Part shown: positions 43,820 through 53,783 of the stretch, piece by piece
How positions within the stretch are numbered: position 1 is the stretch's first letter
How the letters are laid out: every line of letters starts with the position of its first letter
Assembly (NCBI RefSeq): GCF_014192475.1
Contig: NZ_JACHXZ010000001.1
Location: 282,802 to 346,801, forward strand
Source of the DNA: Simiduia aestuariiviva
GTDB lineage: Bacteria > Pseudomonadota > Gammaproteobacteria > Pseudomonadales > Cellvibrionaceae
Reading direction: 5' to 3'
Length of the DNA: 64,000 nt
Position numbers and translations under genes: made by a program
Notes under the pieces: generated by a model
Databases searched by the model: none
Seen by the model: the letters and a program-made list of their open reading frames with translations, nothing else
What the model was told of the DNA's origin: nothing

Positions 43820-45304
43820 ATGCATTTTGTCATCAAGTTATTCCCAGAAATCACCATCAAAAGCCCGCCAGTGCGCAAGCGCTTCATCAAACAGCTGCGC
43901 GATAATCTGCGCGTGCAATTGGCGCAGGTAGACAAATCCATCGCCGTCGTGCGGGATTGGGAAAAAATTGAAGTGACCTGTGACTCGGGCGATCAGCTGC
44001 TGTGGGCCCGAGTGGCCGACGTATTGGCACGCACACCGGGGATCGCCAACTTTGTGCGGGTACAGGCCTACCCCTTGGGTGACATGGATGACATCTTTCA
44101 AAAAACCTTGCCCATTTGGGGGCCTAAACTGGCAGGTAAAACCTTTTGCGTGCGGGTAAAGCGCACGGGTAATCACGAATTTTCCTCCATCGACGTGGAA
44201 AGGTACGTGGGCGGTGGCTTGAACCAGCACACCGAGGCCAAGGGCGTGAGCTTGAAGCAGCCCGATGTGACCGTGAAGCTCGAGATTCGCGCCGACACCC
44301 TCTATGTGGTCGAAGAGCAAACGCCGGGCTTGGGTGGCTTTCCGCTCGGCTCGCAAGAGGGTGTGTTGTCATTGATATCCGGTGGTTTCGACTCCACCGT
44401 GGCCAGCTACTTGATGATCAAGCGCGGTATCCGCACCCACTATTGCTTCTTTAACTTGGGTGGCAAGGCGCACGAGCTGGGCGTTAAAGAGGTGGCCTTT
44501 TATCTGTGGAATAAGTTTGGCTCGTCGCACCAGGTCAAGTTCGTCACCGTGCCCTTTGAGGGCGTGGTGAGTGAGATTCTGCAGAACGTCGACAACAGCT
44601 ACATGGGGGTGGTGCTCAAGCGCATGATGTTGCGCGCGGCGAGCCGAGTAGCGGCAGAGTTGGATTTGCAGGCGCTGGTGACGGGCGAGGCGGTGGCGCA
44701 GGTGTCGAGCCAAACGCTGCCCAACTTGGCGGCCATCGATGCGGTGACCGACACGCTCGTGTTGCGGCCGCTGGTAGTGATGGACAAGGGCGATATTATC
44801 AATATCTCGCGCGCCATCGGCACCGAAGATTTCGCGGCCTCCATGCCGGAATACTGTGGGGTTATCTCCGTGAAACCCACCACCCGCGCAAAAATGGATC
44901 GCGTATTGCACGCCGAAAGCAAGTTCAATTTCGATACCTTGGATGCCGCCATTGCCGAGCGGCGCACGCAATTTATTGCGGACGTGGTGGCCGATTTAGA
45001 GCAGACAGTGGTGAGTGTCGATCAGGTTTCCGATCCACAGCAGGCGGTGGTGGTGGATATTCGCCACCCCAATGAAGAGGAGCTGCGGCCCCTGCGCCTG
45101 GCTAACGTAGAAGTGCAAAAAATCCCCTTCTACAGCTTGAATAACCGCTTTGCCGAGCTCGATGCGAGCCGCCAATATTTGCTGTATTGCGATAAGGGCG
45201 TCATGAGCCAGTTGCACGCCGAGCACCTGAAGGACGCGGGTCACGACAATGTTGGCGTTTATCGGCCCGACCCCGCAGCTGCGGGCTGTGAATTGAAAGG
45301 CTAG
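43820..45304 (+). CDS. thiI: tRNA 4-thiouridine synthetase ThiI with rhodanese domain
   Basis: A 494-aa sulfurtransferase for 4-thiouridine at tRNA position 8 (and thiamine thiazole in some species). N-terminal ferredoxin-like/THUMP region ('HFVIKLFPEITIKSPPVRKR'), PP-loop 'LSLISGGFDSTVASYLMI' for ATP, and C-terminal rhodanese domain with the persulfide Cys in 'QYLLYCDKGVMSQLHAE'. GAGGAG precedes the ATG at 43820. Stands alone; its -10 region is identical to that of typA. Confidence 0.95.
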   Translation: MHFVIKLFPEITIKSPPVRKRFIKQLRDNLRVQLAQVDKSIAVVRDWEKIEVTCDSGDQLLWARVADVLARTPGIANFVRVQAYPLGDMDDIFQKTLPIWGPKLAGKTFCVRVKRTGNHEFSSIDVERYVGGGLNQHTEAKGVSLKQPDVTVKLEIRADTLYVVEEQTPGLGGFPLGSQEGVLSLISGGFDSTVASYLMIKRGIRTHYCFFNLGGKAHELGVKEVAFYLWNKFGSSHQVKFVTVPFEGVVSEILQNVDNSYMGVVLKRMMLRAASRVAAELDLQALVTGEAVAQVSSQTLPNLAAIDAVTDTLVLRPLVVMDKGDIINISRAIGTEDFAASMPEYCGVISVKPTTRAKMDRVLHAESKFNFDTLDAAIAERRTQFIADVVADLEQTVVSVDQVSDPQQAVVVDIRHPNEEELRPLRLANVEVQKIPFYSLNNRFAELDASRQYLLYCDKGVMSQLHAEHLKDAGHDNVGVYRPDPAAAGCELKG

Positions 45305-45472
45305 CGTTGGCCCTGCACCAGCCCAAGTTTGCGTTTATTGCGCTTTGGGGGTGGTGCTGCAGGCGGTTGCTAGCTCGCCAGAGCCGGCAGCGCCAGCCAA
45401 TTCCATCGCCGATAGGGGCAAATGAATCCGACTTTTGCCGTAATTTGTCTGTTTATTGAGCACTGACACCGG

Positions 45473-45478
45473 TATAAT
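45473..45478 (+). promoter_or_regulatory. -10 element of typA (TATAAT)
   Basis: TATAAT within GTATAATGCGCGCCCTTT (45472-45489), identical to the thiI promoter context. It lies 87 bp before the GTG start of typA. The GC-rich discriminator is of the kind seen at growth-rate/ppGpp-controlled promoters (inference). Confidence 0.55.
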
Positions 45479-45564
45479 GCGCGCCCTTTATTCTGTCGCT
45501 TAAGTGGCAGAGGCTTTATTTTATCGTACCTTTAAGTACCCCTTTTTTTTAAGAGATTCCTGTT

Positions 45565-47373
45565 GTGATCGAGAAATTACGCAATATTGCCATCATCGCC
45601 CACGTTGACCATGGCAAAACAACCCTTGTGGACAAGCTGCTGAGCCAGTCCGGCACCCTCGATCGCAAGAATGTGGGCACCGAGCGCATCATGGACTCCA
45701 ATGATCAGGAGCGTGAGCGCGGTATTACCATTCTGGCCAAGAACACCGCCATCGAGTGGAACGGCTACCACATCAACATCGTGGATACCCCCGGTCACGC
45801 CGACTTCGGCGGTGAAGTAGAGCGCGTACTGTCGATGGTCGACTGCGTGTGCTTGCTGGTTGACGCCGTCGATGGCCCCATGCCGCAAACGCGCTTCGTG
45901 ACCTCGAAGGCGTTCGAAAAGGGTTTGAACCCCATCGTTGTCATCAACAAGGTTGACCGCCCTGGCGCGCGTCCGGACTGGGTAATGGATCAGGTGTTCG
46001 ACCTGTTCGACCGCTTGGGTGCCACCGATGAGCAGCTGGATTTCCCCGTCATCTATGCCTCTGCCCTGAACGGCATCGCCGGCATGGAATTGGACGACAT
46101 GGCAGAAGACATGACGCCCCTGTTCCAATTGATTGTAGATAAGGTGAATCCGCCAGAAGTGGACCGCGACGGCCCCTTCCAAATGCAAATTTCTGCACTC
46201 GATTACAACTCCTACGTGGGTGTTATCGGTGTTGGCCGCATCAAGCGCGGCAGCGTAAAGCCCAACCAGCAAGTGGTGGTTGTGGATCACGAAGGTAAAT
46301 CTCGCAAAGGTAAAGTGCTGCAGGTAATGGGTTACTTGGGCCTTGAGCGCGTTGAAGAAACCGAAGCGTTCGCCGGCGATATCGTGTGCGTCACCGGTAT
46401 CGAAGGCTTGAACATTTCCGACACCTTGTGCGACCCGCAAAACGTTGAAGCGCTGCCCGCGTTGATGGTTGATGAGCCCACCGTGAGCATGACGTTCCAG
46501 GTGAACGATTCACCCTTCGCCGGTAAAGAAGGCAAGTTCGTTACCTCGCGCAATATCAAAGACCGCTTGGACCAAGAGCTGATTCACAACGTGGCACTGC
46601 GCGTTCAGCAGGGCGATACCCCAGACAAGTTTATTGTGTCGGGTCGCGGTGAACTGCACTTGTCGGTACTGATCGAAAACATGCGTCGCGAAGGCTTTGA
46701 GCTAGGCGTGTCGCGCCCAGAAGTTATTCGCAAAGAAGTTGACGGCGTAATTCACGAGCCCTTCGAGCAAGTGGTGATCGACGTCGAAGAGCAGCACCAG
46801 GGTTCCATCATGGAAGAGCTGGGCTTGCGCAAAGCTGAAATGACAAACATGGAGCCCGACGGCAAGGGCCGGGTAAAGCTGGAATTTATCGTGCCTTCGC
46901 GCGGTTTGATCGGCTTCCGTGGTTTGTTCCTGACGCTGACCTCGGGCTCCGGCATCATGACCAGCATCTTTGATCACTACGGCCCGGTAAAAGACGGCGA
47001 AGTGGCCAAGCGTATTAACGGTGTGTTGATCTCCATGGTTAAGGGCAAGACCTTGGCCTATGGCCTGCACCCCTTACAGGATCGCGGTCGTTTGTTCTTG
47101 GGCTCAGCGGTAGAAGTGTATGAAGGCCAGATTATCGGTTTGCACAGCCGCGGTAATGACTTGGTGGTTAACCCCACTAAGGCCAAGCAGCTCACCAACG
47201 TGCGCGCCTCCGGTACTGACGATGCGTTGACATTGTCGCCGCCCATCAAGCACACCTTGGAGCAGGCGCTGGAATTTATTGAAGACGACGAGCTGGTGGA
47301 AGTTACGCCACAAAGCATTCGTCTGCGCAAAAAATTGCTCACCGAAAACGAGCGTAAGCGCGCCAAGAAGTAA
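45565..47373 (+). CDS. typA: Ribosome-associated GTPase TypA/BipA
   Basis: A 602-aa translational GTPase. G motifs: '[17 protein letters not shown]' (G1), '[14 protein letters not shown]' (G2), '[17 protein letters not shown]' (G3), '[16 protein letters not shown]' (G4); then EF-G-like domains II/III/V and the BipA-specific C-terminus ('[16 protein letters not shown]' and '[14 protein letters not shown]'). It aids 50S assembly and growth under stress and cold. Start is GTG after a T-rich leader and AAGAGA. A terminator follows at 47388. Confidence 0.98.
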   Translation: MIEKLRNIAIIAHVDHGKTTLVDKLLSQSGTLDRKNVGTERIMDSNDQERERGITILAKNTAIEWNGYHINIVDTPGHADFGGEVERVLSMVDCVCLLVDAVDGPMPQTRFVTSKAFEKGLNPIVVINKVDRPGARPDWVMDQVFDLFDRLGATDEQLDFPVIYASALNGIAGMELDDMAEDMTPLFQLIVDKVNPPEVDRDGPFQMQISALDYNSYVGVIGVGRIKRGSVKPNQQVVVVDHEGKSRKGKVLQVMGYLGLERVEETEAFAGDIVCVTGIEGLNISDTLCDPQNVEALPALMVDEPTVSMTFQVNDSPFAGKEGKFVTSRNIKDRLDQELIHNVALRVQQGDTPDKFIVSGRGELHLSVLIENMRREGFELGVSRPEVIRKEVDGVIHEPFEQVVIDVEEQHQGSIMEELGLRKAEMTNMEPDGKGRVKLEFIVPSRGLIGFRGLFLTLTSGSGIMTSIFDHYGPVKDGEVAKRINGVLISMVKGKTLAYGLHPLQDRGRLFLGSAVEVYEGQIIGLHSRGNDLVVNPTKAKQLTNVRASGTDDALTLSPPIKHTLEQALEFIEDDELVEVTPQSIRLRKKLLTENERKRAKK

Positions 47374-47387
47374 TTCTAGGCTGTTTT

Positions 47388-47414
47388 AAAAAACCGGCTG
47401 CGGCCGGTTTTTTT
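47388..47414 (+). terminator. Rho-independent terminator after typA
   Basis: AAAAAACCGGC-TGCG-GCCGGTTTTTTT, 15 bp past the typA stop. Its T-tract runs straight into the first ATG of the following gene. Confidence 0.9.
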
Positions 47415-48809
47415 ATGTCCGCCTCACCCATAGCCTACACTGAGCGACTGCTCCCTAAGCTGGCCCCAAAAATGAAACAAACTCAAAAAGCCTCCGCCCC
47501 AAACTTTTCTGACCCGCGCTTAATCGAGGTGTGGCAAGAGTGGCAAAAAGCGCCCCCAGGCCAAGCCCTCGATAAATGGTTGAAGTATCAGCTGCCGAAA
47601 TTGCATTTGCGTTTTGAGGATGCCAAAACCGAGCGCGCAAGCCTCGCGCTGGCGATGATTGAAGCCCTGCGCTTTCAGCAATTAGTGGCGGCGTGCGAGT
47701 GTGCTTTTGAGCAGGAGGATGACGCCCCCATCGACTGGCACGCATGGGATGCCCAGTGGCAGCCACAGCAGTTAGCGCCCATGGACCCCACGGTTTTTTG
47801 GGGTTGGCTGAGCCTGCGCGTTGAGGGTAAGTTGCCCAACGGGCGCGCCTACCATCAGTTTGAATGGCAGGGGCGTCGGCACTGTTTTGGCTCGCTGTCT
47901 GGCGCCGTGGTGGCCGGCAGTCCACTACAGCTGCTGTGGCATGGCTTGCGCCCAAGTTGGCGCAGCTTGCTCGACCAGCGCGCCGCCGCCAGTGGTTGGT
48001 CCGACCGCGACCGCGCCCATTTCATCACGCGCCAAACCCAAACCCCGCCGCTCTGGCTGCGCCTGTTGCCGAATCAAGATCTGCAGGCGGTGTGCGCACA
48101 GCTGCAGGCCGATGACGTCAACGCCAAAATTGTGGGCGAGCACCTGTGCGCCTTGGGCGGTCGCGGCGTGCAGGCCACTTTGCCCTATAAACGTGGCCAG
48201 TTGGAAATTCAAGATCTCGCCAGTCAGCAAATTGCTGCCGCAGTAGGCGTTCAACCCGGCCAAAAAGTGTGGGATGCCTGCGCCGGCGCGGGTGGAAAAT
48301 CACTGGCCATTGCTGCGCGCATGCACAACAAGGGATCTCTCTACGCCACGGATTTACACGAGCACAAATTAACGGAGCTCAAGCGCCGCGCTAAACGCGC
48401 TGAAATTTCTAATATTCGCAGTTTCACCTGGGATGCCAAGGCGCCCTTGAAGTTGCCGCAAGAGGTGGCGCGCCAACAGGGTTTTGATTGGGTGCTGGTA
48501 GATGCGCCCTGCACGTCGGCCGGTACTTGGCGGCGCAATCCCGATGCGCGCTGGCGCTTCTCTGCTACCGATTCCCGTGAGCTGGTTGCCATTCAGCAAC
48601 AAATTTTGACGCAGGCGGCACCTGCGGTGCGCGCGGGTGGTCATTTGGTGTACGCCACCTGCTCGTGGGATGTGGCAGAAAACGAGGCGCAAGTGGCGTG
48701 GTTTTTAGCGCAGCACAATGGCTTCAGCTTGGTGTCACAGCGTTTGTTAGGTTGTCCGTCTGAAGATGCGGATACGATGTTTGTCGCGGTAATGGTGCGC
48801 GCAGAATAG
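47415..48809 (+). CDS. RsmB/NOP-family RNA cytosine methyltransferase
   Basis: A 464-aa SAM-dependent RNA m5C-type methyltransferase. Motif I 'VWDACAGAGGKSLAIAARM', motif IV with the conserved Cys 'WVLVDAPCTSAGTWRRNPDA' and motif VI 'LVYATCSWDVAENEAQV' place it in the RsmB/RsmF/NOP2 family; the N-terminal ~230 residues are divergent and unlike RsmB's NusB-like domain, so the target is unsure. The ATG at 47415 lies directly against the typA terminator with no ribosome site. An ATG at 47472 is a plausible alternative. Confidence 0.85.
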   Translation: MSASPIAYTERLLPKLAPKMKQTQKASAPNFSDPRLIEVWQEWQKAPPGQALDKWLKYQLPKLHLRFEDAKTERASLALAMIEALRFQQLVAACECAFEQEDDAPIDWHAWDAQWQPQQLAPMDPTVFWGWLSLRVEGKLPNGRAYHQFEWQGRRHCFGSLSGAVVAGSPLQLLWHGLRPSWRSLLDQRAAASGWSDRDRAHFITRQTQTPPLWLRLLPNQDLQAVCAQLQADDVNAKIVGEHLCALGGRGVQATLPYKRGQLEIQDLASQQIAAAVGVQPGQKVWDACAGAGGKSLAIAARMHNKGSLYATDLHEHKLTELKRRAKRAEISNIRSFTWDAKAPLKLPQEVARQQGFDWVLVDAPCTSAGTWRRNPDARWRFSATDSRELVAIQQQILTQAAPAVRAGGHLVYATCSWDVAENEAQVAWFLAQHNGFSLVSQRLLGCPSEDADTMFVAVMVRAE

Positions 48810-48917
48810 GTGTTGAAATTACAGTGCTAGCCTTGTGGTTATGTGGGCATCGGTGTCAGGTTTGGCAAATTGATACCGAGTAAACTATCAAAATGAACTC
48901 ACCGCAATCGAGTGAAA

Positions 48918-48942
48918 CGCGCCCCAGATGAGCTGGGGCGCG
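48918..48942 (-). terminator. GC hairpin between convergent genes
   Basis: CGCGCCCCAG-ATGAG-CTGGGGCGCG, a 10-bp perfect stem 14 bp past the stop of the minus-strand HEAT-repeat gene. On the plus strand it is followed by GGTCTTTT. Probably terminates one or both genes. Confidence 0.7.
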
Positions 48943-48956
48943 GGTCTTTTGAATGC

Positions 48957-49958
48957 TTAATCGAGGTAGATGGCTAGAATCTGCTTGTTCCAGCTCGCTT
49001 CTAGCGAGTGCTGACCTTTCCACTTTTCACGTTCTTGCATCAAAAACGCAGTGGATTCCTCCGACTGAATGTCGCCAATTGCCTTCAAAGCAACGGCGCG
49101 ATCTTGCCATTGGCGACCCGATGCGTAGAGCGACTTAAGTTCTTCCAATACTGCATTTTTACCAATCATGCCCATGCCGGAAATTGCCGCTAAGCGAATG
49201 TACTCAGCGCTGTGCTGGCTAAATTCTCTCAGTGCGGGCAGCGCGGCAGGGTTGTTGGAGTAACCCAGTTCATACACATCTTGATAGGCACTATCTTCAT
49301 CGGTGTTTAAGTTGGTCTTGATGCTTTGCACCAGTGCGGCTACCTGTGCGTCCGGCAATTTATTGTTAAACAACGCCAAATTGATTTTTGCGGCCACCTC
49401 TTTAACCAACAATTCCTGTGGTTGGTTGATGGTGGCTTCCACCAACGGCTCTTCGGTGAGTGTCCAGATTGGCACTTTTGCACGCTTGATCATCGCCCCA
49501 ATGCGATAGCGCTTGTCGTTGGCTGTTAAATCCAATTTTGCGAGCGCGATCATTACAAGCGGTGAAAACCCATTGTTGCGATGCACGATGGTGTCGTATT
49601 GCAAGAGCGCCAATTGGCCCGCGCCTTGATCGGCCAGCTCAACGGGCAGTGCGCGCGCGGTAAGTTCGTTGCTGAGCGCTGCTTTAAAAAATTCGGGTGT
49701 ATCAATGGGTTGTTTGTTTTGCTGATAAATGTAATTCAGTATCGCGCCCTTGGCGTGTACCTTTTGCTCAGGCAACTGATGGCTATAGCCAAGCGCTGTG
49801 GCAGTGTCGGTGTCCTCGGACACAAACGCCGCCTTGGATGGCTCAGGGCTATCAATTTCCGTTTGAAAGGGTGCAATAGTACAAGCCTGGGACAGGCCTA
49901 TAAGCCCCGCAAGGGCAGTAAATTTCAGCGTATTTCCATTGAAGATATGGCTAAACAT
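48957..49958 (-). CDS. HEAT-repeat-like lipoprotein of unknown function
   Basis: A 333-aa protein with a lipoprotein-type signal ending in 'LSQAC' (Cys26). The middle region ('QLALLQYDTIVHRNNGFSPL') resembles envelope proteins with no named function. The last ~120 residues hold HEAT-like helical pairs ('NPAALPALREFSQHSAEYIR', 'NAVLEELKSLYASGRQWQDR', 'RAVALKAIGDIQSEEST'). It may be an outer-membrane-anchored scaffold. It stands alone on the minus strand with a terminator hairpin downstream. Confidence 0.7.
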   Translation of the reverse strand: MFSHIFNGNTLKFTALAGLIGLSQACTIAPFQTEIDSPEPSKAAFVSEDTDTATALGYSHQLPEQKVHAKGAILNYIYQQNKQPIDTPEFFKAALSNELTARALPVELADQGAGQLALLQYDTIVHRNNGFSPLVMIALAKLDLTANDKRYRIGAMIKRAKVPIWTLTEEPLVEATINQPQELLVKEVAAKINLALFNNKLPDAQVAALVQSIKTNLNTDEDSAYQDVYELGYSNNPAALPALREFSQHSAEYIRLAAISGMGMIGKNAVLEELKSLYASGRQWQDRAVALKAIGDIQSEESTAFLMQEREKWKGQHSLEASWNKQILAIYLD

Positions 49959-50100
49959 CTCGATTCCTTGTTGTGATTATTTGTGAGGAAGGCAGATGGT
50001 ATCAAGTGCAAAGCGGTTGTGCACAAATTATTTTCAGAGTGATATGGGGCTACCAATAAATAGATTATATTTTTCTATAGTGTGGTACCGCGTTGTATCG

Positions 50101-51042
50101 CTAGTGGTGTGTTTCGGCGCGGGGGTCACCATCTGTCGTCGTCGGGTGACTAAAATCTAGCCAGTAATGCGGAACATCTAAGGGTGTTTTTTCAGGCAGC
50201 GCGGGATTTTCCAAACGGAATACCCGGCGGGTGTGGGGTTGGGCGCGCTCGATGGCTTTGCCCGTGGTGGGGTGGCTATTGAACAATTTGTCGAAGCAGC
50301 CATCGTCGATCATGGCGTTCAAGCCTGATTCGATGCGCGCCGCCATTGCCGTGTTGCCATTGCGCACAAAAAAGTACATGGGTGCGGGGTAGGACAGCAT
50401 CAGTGTCGTTTCCACGGCGAGTTGTTTGTGCGGGTGCAGCGCAAGTTCTACCCATGCCTCATTCAGCCCGCGGGGAAAGTAATCGAAGCGGCCATTTTTG
50501 AGCATGGTAAATAGCTGTTCGAATTTAGTTGTGCCCATCACCGGAAATCCATTCGCCTGCAGCACGCCGGTGTCGGGCCAGTGTGAGCCCTGGCCCGCCA
50601 TGAGTTGGCGCAGTTGGTCGGGGTGGTGAATGTTTGAAAACGTGGCTTGGCGATCGGCGCGAATCAGAAAGACGCGATGTCCGAGCAATCCTTTAAGCAG
50701 TGGAATCCTGATAGGGAGCATGTTTTGTTCGCGCTCCACAGAGGTCATGGTCCACACCACATCGAGCGAGTTACCCGTGTTCAATTCGCGCAGCATACGC
50801 CCCTGTGATAAGTAGCGATCGATTTGTTGTACGCGAATTTCTTCACTGTCTGACTTGCTGTGATTGAGCGCATCTTGTAGCAACGTGTGGAAGTAATTGG
50901 ATTGCGCTGAGTTGCTGTGCAGTTGTTGCGGGATGGTCACCACAAGCGCGCGAGCGTCATCGGTAGATTCGCCCTGCGCTGCGGTGAACGGCAGAAGTGA
51001 AATCAAAATAAGCCGCCAGAATAGGGTGCGTAATTGGGTCAT
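50101..51042 (-). CDS. Periplasmic solute-binding-like protein (SBP_bac_3-like)
   Basis: About 313 aa with a signal peptide ('LRTLFWRLILISLLPFTAAQ'). The body resembles family 3 binding proteins: 'LDVVWTMTSVEREQNMLPIR', 'FEQLFTMLKNGRFDYFPRGL' and 'SYPAPMYFFVRNGN'. No permease or ATPase is adjacent, so it may be a sensor-type or orphan binding protein. ATG at 51042 (MTQLR) is preferred over 51057. It faces a second, different binding-protein-like gene across a 200-bp gap. Confidence 0.75.
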   Translation of the reverse strand: MTQLRTLFWRLILISLLPFTAAQGESTDDARALVVTIPQQLHSNSAQSNYFHTLLQDALNHSKSDSEEIRVQQIDRYLSQGRMLRELNTGNSLDVVWTMTSVEREQNMLPIRIPLLKGLLGHRVFLIRADRQATFSNIHHPDQLRQLMAGQGSHWPDTGVLQANGFPVMGTTKFEQLFTMLKNGRFDYFPRGLNEAWVELALHPHKQLAVETTLMLSYPAPMYFFVRNGNTAMAARIESGLNAMIDDGCFDKLFNSHPTTGKAIERAQPHTRRVFRLENPALPEKTPLDVPHYWLDFSHPTTTDGDPRAETHH

Positions 51043-51088
51043 GATGTCCTTGCGCATTGTGGGAGCGATTTCTGTCGGGTAAGTTTAG

Positions 51089-51109
51089 CAGCAGTCAGCA
51101 GTCAGCAGT
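51089..51109. repeat. Three tandem copies of CAGCAGT
   Basis: A perfect 3 x 7-bp repeat in the gap between the divergent binding-protein genes. Copy number could vary by slippage and change promoter spacing; this is speculation. Confidence 0.6.
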
Positions 51110-51256
51110 CTGGCGGGGTGATGTGACCACTACTCTATAACCGTGACAGCGCTATTTCGATTTACCGCGGGGTGTCATTGTGCCCTCTGGTTATAAGCAC
51201 GTTTGCTATCCTTAATATTCTCCGGCCAGTCAATGGCCAATGTCAGAGGGACTGAT

Positions 51257-52051
51257 TTGAGTCTTCGCATTTTCACCTATTGCTTTTCGGTGCTTGGTAT
51301 TTCCGCTGCCTTGGCCAGTCCTGTTGCAGTCGGGGCGCCCGAGCGCGCGTTTGTTGTTGGCTTTGAGAATCTGCAATATGCGCCGTTGTTTGGCCATCGC
51401 AACGGTGTTATGACAGGCTTTATGGGCGCTTTGTTGGCCGATTTTGAACGCGAGGCCCGCGTGCAATTTGAATATGAGCCATTGCCCATCAACCGGTTGT
51501 ATCGGTTGCTTTTTGACGAGGCCCGCATCGGCTTTAAATTTCCCGACAATCCAACGTGGGTGGTCAACAGTGCTACAGACCCTGTGATTAGCTACAGTCG
51601 TCCGGTGATCGCATATGCCAATGTCCTGTTAAGTCGACGGGGCGAGGACGTCGATCTAGCTAAGGTCAATATGCTGGGTTCGATTCGGGGTATCACTCCT
51701 GCGGAGTTGCTTTCAAGTAATCTACTGCTCGTTGAGCAAGTACTCTATTTCAATGGCCCAGACGATATGCTCCGGGCCCTTGTTCAGGGGCGCATCGACG
51801 CCGCCTATGTCGAACAGACGGTGGCACGGCAGGTGTCGTTACAATTGCGCATTGAAGAGAAGATCCAATTTAACTGCAGTGCGCCAATTGTTTCTGGCCA
51901 TTACCATCTGTCGACCATTAAACACCCGGAAATCCTTCAGAAATTTGATGCGTTTTTGGTGAGCAACGGCGCGCGCGTGGATGAGTTAAAAAAACAGCAC
52001 GGTTTGCACGCGAGCAATTCGCTGCCCTGTAGCGCCGCATTAATGGATTAA
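51257..52051 (+). CDS. Periplasmic solute-binding-like protein
   Basis: About 264 aa with a signal peptide ('RIFTYCFSVLGISAALASPV'). 'AFVVGFENLQYAPLFGHRNG', 'MTGFMGALLADFEREARVQF' and 'DDMLRALVQGRIDAAYVEQT' fit the SBP_bac_3 fold. The TTG at 51257 has GAGGGA ~7 bp upstream and gives a compact leader; ATGs at 51203 and 51233 are alternatives. Two Cys (in 'QFNCSAPI' and 'NSLPCSAA') may pair. No transporter partner is adjacent. Ligand unknown. Confidence 0.7.
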   Translation: MSLRIFTYCFSVLGISAALASPVAVGAPERAFVVGFENLQYAPLFGHRNGVMTGFMGALLADFEREARVQFEYEPLPINRLYRLLFDEARIGFKFPDNPTWVVNSATDPVISYSRPVIAYANVLLSRRGEDVDLAKVNMLGSIRGITPAELLSSNLLLVEQVLYFNGPDDMLRALVQGRIDAAYVEQTVARQVSLQLRIEEKIQFNCSAPIVSGHYHLSTIKHPEILQKFDAFLVSNGARVDELKKQHGLHASNSLPCSAALMD

Positions 52052-52092
52052 TTTAACGTGCGCCAATCGTGAGGAAACGTTTTACTCGGCAG

Positions 52093-53121
52093 CTATCGCC
52101 CAACAAACACCGTTCCTTTTACCTGTGCAAACACATTCATCCCCACCGTTAATTGCAAGTGCGCAACGGAGTGGCTAGATAACTGCGCCACCAGTGATTG
52201 CTCGCCCATCCGCAAGTGCACCTGTTGCACCCCTTGGATTGATGGATCGATAGCGGTTACGGTAACTGGCAAGATATTGAGAATGCTGGTGTCTTGGGCG
52301 CGCGACAGGGTCAGGCTGACGTCGCGCGCGTCGACGGCGATATAGGGCGCGCTGGGCGTGTGATCGGTGGCAATGCGCAATTGCAGCCCACTGCCGATAT
52401 CGAAATTTTGTAGCCCACAACTGCTCGATGCCGGCGCGGGTTGTGCGCGTAAAATGCTGACCACGTGCCCGCGCTGTTGGGTGATGAGTGGGTGGTTGAG
52501 TCGCTCGGTGATGGGGCCACTCACCGATCCGCTGTGATCGACGAGCACCAGGTAATCGGCAAGCGCCAGCAGCTCCTCTAACTCGTGGGTGACGATCACA
52601 ATGGGTTTTGCTTTGGCGGCAATTTTGAGCGCGGGCATCAGTTGGTGCCGGCGTTTGCGGTCGAGCCCCGTGAAGGGCTCGTCGAGCAGCAGCGCTTGGC
52701 TAGGCTTTAAAAGCGCCCGCGCCAACGACACCCGCTGCTGCTCGCCGCCTGAGAGTTGACTGGCGCGCTTTTTTAACAGCGGGGCCAAACCTAAATGGCT
52801 CACCCAGTGTTGAAAGTTTTGCTGGTCAATAAGGTGCGGCCCCAGGCGGATATTGTGCTCCGCGCTGAGGTGAGGCAGCAGTCGCGGCTCTTGAAATGCC
52901 ATGGCCAAGTGGCGTTGCGCCGGTGTCATAAAGCGATCTTCGGCTTGCCAGCATTGATCATTAAAATAAATTTCACCGGGCGATGGCGCCAAGCCGGCGA
53001 GGGCGAGTAACAAGCTGGTTTTGCCGCTGCCCGAATGGCCAAATACCACAGTGATACCCTGCGTTGGCAGTGCCAAGCTGTGCTGGCAGCGGGGGCCCGT
53101 AAGTTGAATGCGCCAACTCAT
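52093..53121 (-). CDS. modC: Molybdate ABC transporter ATP-binding protein
   Basis: A 342-aa ATPase: Walker A 'GHSGSGKTSLLLALAGL', signature 'LSGGEQQRVSLARAL', Walker B 'ALLLDEPFTGLD', then a C-terminal TOBE/MOP-type domain ('VTVTAIDPSIQGVQQVHLRM') that binds oxyanions. It powers molybdate import with ModA and ModB. ATG overlaps the modB stop (ATGA). Last gene of the leftward modABC operon. Confidence 0.95.
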   Translation of the reverse strand: MSWRIQLTGPRCQHSLALPTQGITVVFGHSGSGKTSLLLALAGLAPSPGEIYFNDQCWQAEDRFMTPAQRHLAMAFQEPRLLPHLSAEHNIRLGPHLIDQQNFQHWVSHLGLAPLLKKRASQLSGGEQQRVSLARALLKPSQALLLDEPFTGLDRKRRHQLMPALKIAAKAKPIVIVTHELEELLALADYLVLVDHSGSVSGPITERLNHPLITQQRGHVVSILRAQPAPASSSCGLQNFDIGSGLQLRIATDHTPSAPYIAVDARDVSLTLSRAQDTSILNILPVTVTAIDPSIQGVQQVHLRMGEQSLVAQLSSHSVAHLQLTVGMNVFAQVKGTVFVGR

Positions 53122-53783
53122 GGGCGACTCCGGCGCAGATACAGCGGTGCAATGGCGAGCACTGCGATGGCAAGCATCACCAGCGACAGGCGGTGCGCCT
53201 CGCCGTAATTCAGGCCTTCAACGGCGTCGAAAATGGCAATAGAGGCCACCTGTGTTTCGCCGGGCAGATTGCCGCCAATCATGAGTACCACGCCAAACTC
53301 TCCCAGCGTGTGGGCAAAGCCAAGCACCGCGGCGCCGATAAAGCCGCGCGCACATAGCGGCAAGATGATGTGTTTACCGCGCCCCCAAAGAGAGAGCCCT
53401 TGCACGCGCGCCATGTCGAGCAATTTGTGGTCGAGTTGGGCGAAGGCGGTCTGCAATGGCTGCACCACAAAGGGCAGCGAATAGATCATGGAGCCGATCA
53501 CCAATCCACTAAAACTGAAGGCTAGCGGTTGACCGGTCGCGCTAAGCCATTGGGCGCCAAACCAGTGATTGGGTGAAAAGGCCAGCAAGAGATAGAAGCC
53601 AATGACGGTGGGCGGCAACACCAGCGGCAGCGCAACACACACCTCGATAATGCGGGCGCCTAGGCTGCGGGAGTGGTGTAGCCACCATGCCAAGGGCGCG
53701 GCGAGCAGCATAAGCAGCAGCGTGGTCACGGCCGCTAGCTGCAGCGTTAGCCCCACGGCTTGCCAGGCGCTAGCGCTGAGCAT
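53118..53783 (-). CDS. modB: Molybdate ABC transporter permease
   Basis: A 221-aa inner-membrane permease with about five helices and the EAA-type loop 'DMARVQGLSLWGRGKHIILP'; 'GEFGVVLMIGGNLPGETQVA' and 'SIAIFDAVE' are characteristic of ModB. ATG at 53781-53783, 14 bp inside the end of modA, so the genes overlap. The open frame extends further upstream but that part is antisense-like to modA's coding. Confidence 0.95.
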   Translation of the reverse strand: MLSASAWQAVGLTLQLAAVTTLLLMLLAAPLAWWLHHSRSLGARIIEVCVALPLVLPPTVIGFYLLLAFSPNHWFGAQWLSATGQPLAFSFSGLVIGSMIYSLPFVVQPLQTAFAQLDHKLLDMARVQGLSLWGRGKHIILPLCARGFIGAAVLGFAHTLGEFGVVLMIGGNLPGETQVASIAIFDAVEGLNYGEAHRLSLVMLAIAVLAIAPLYLRRSRP

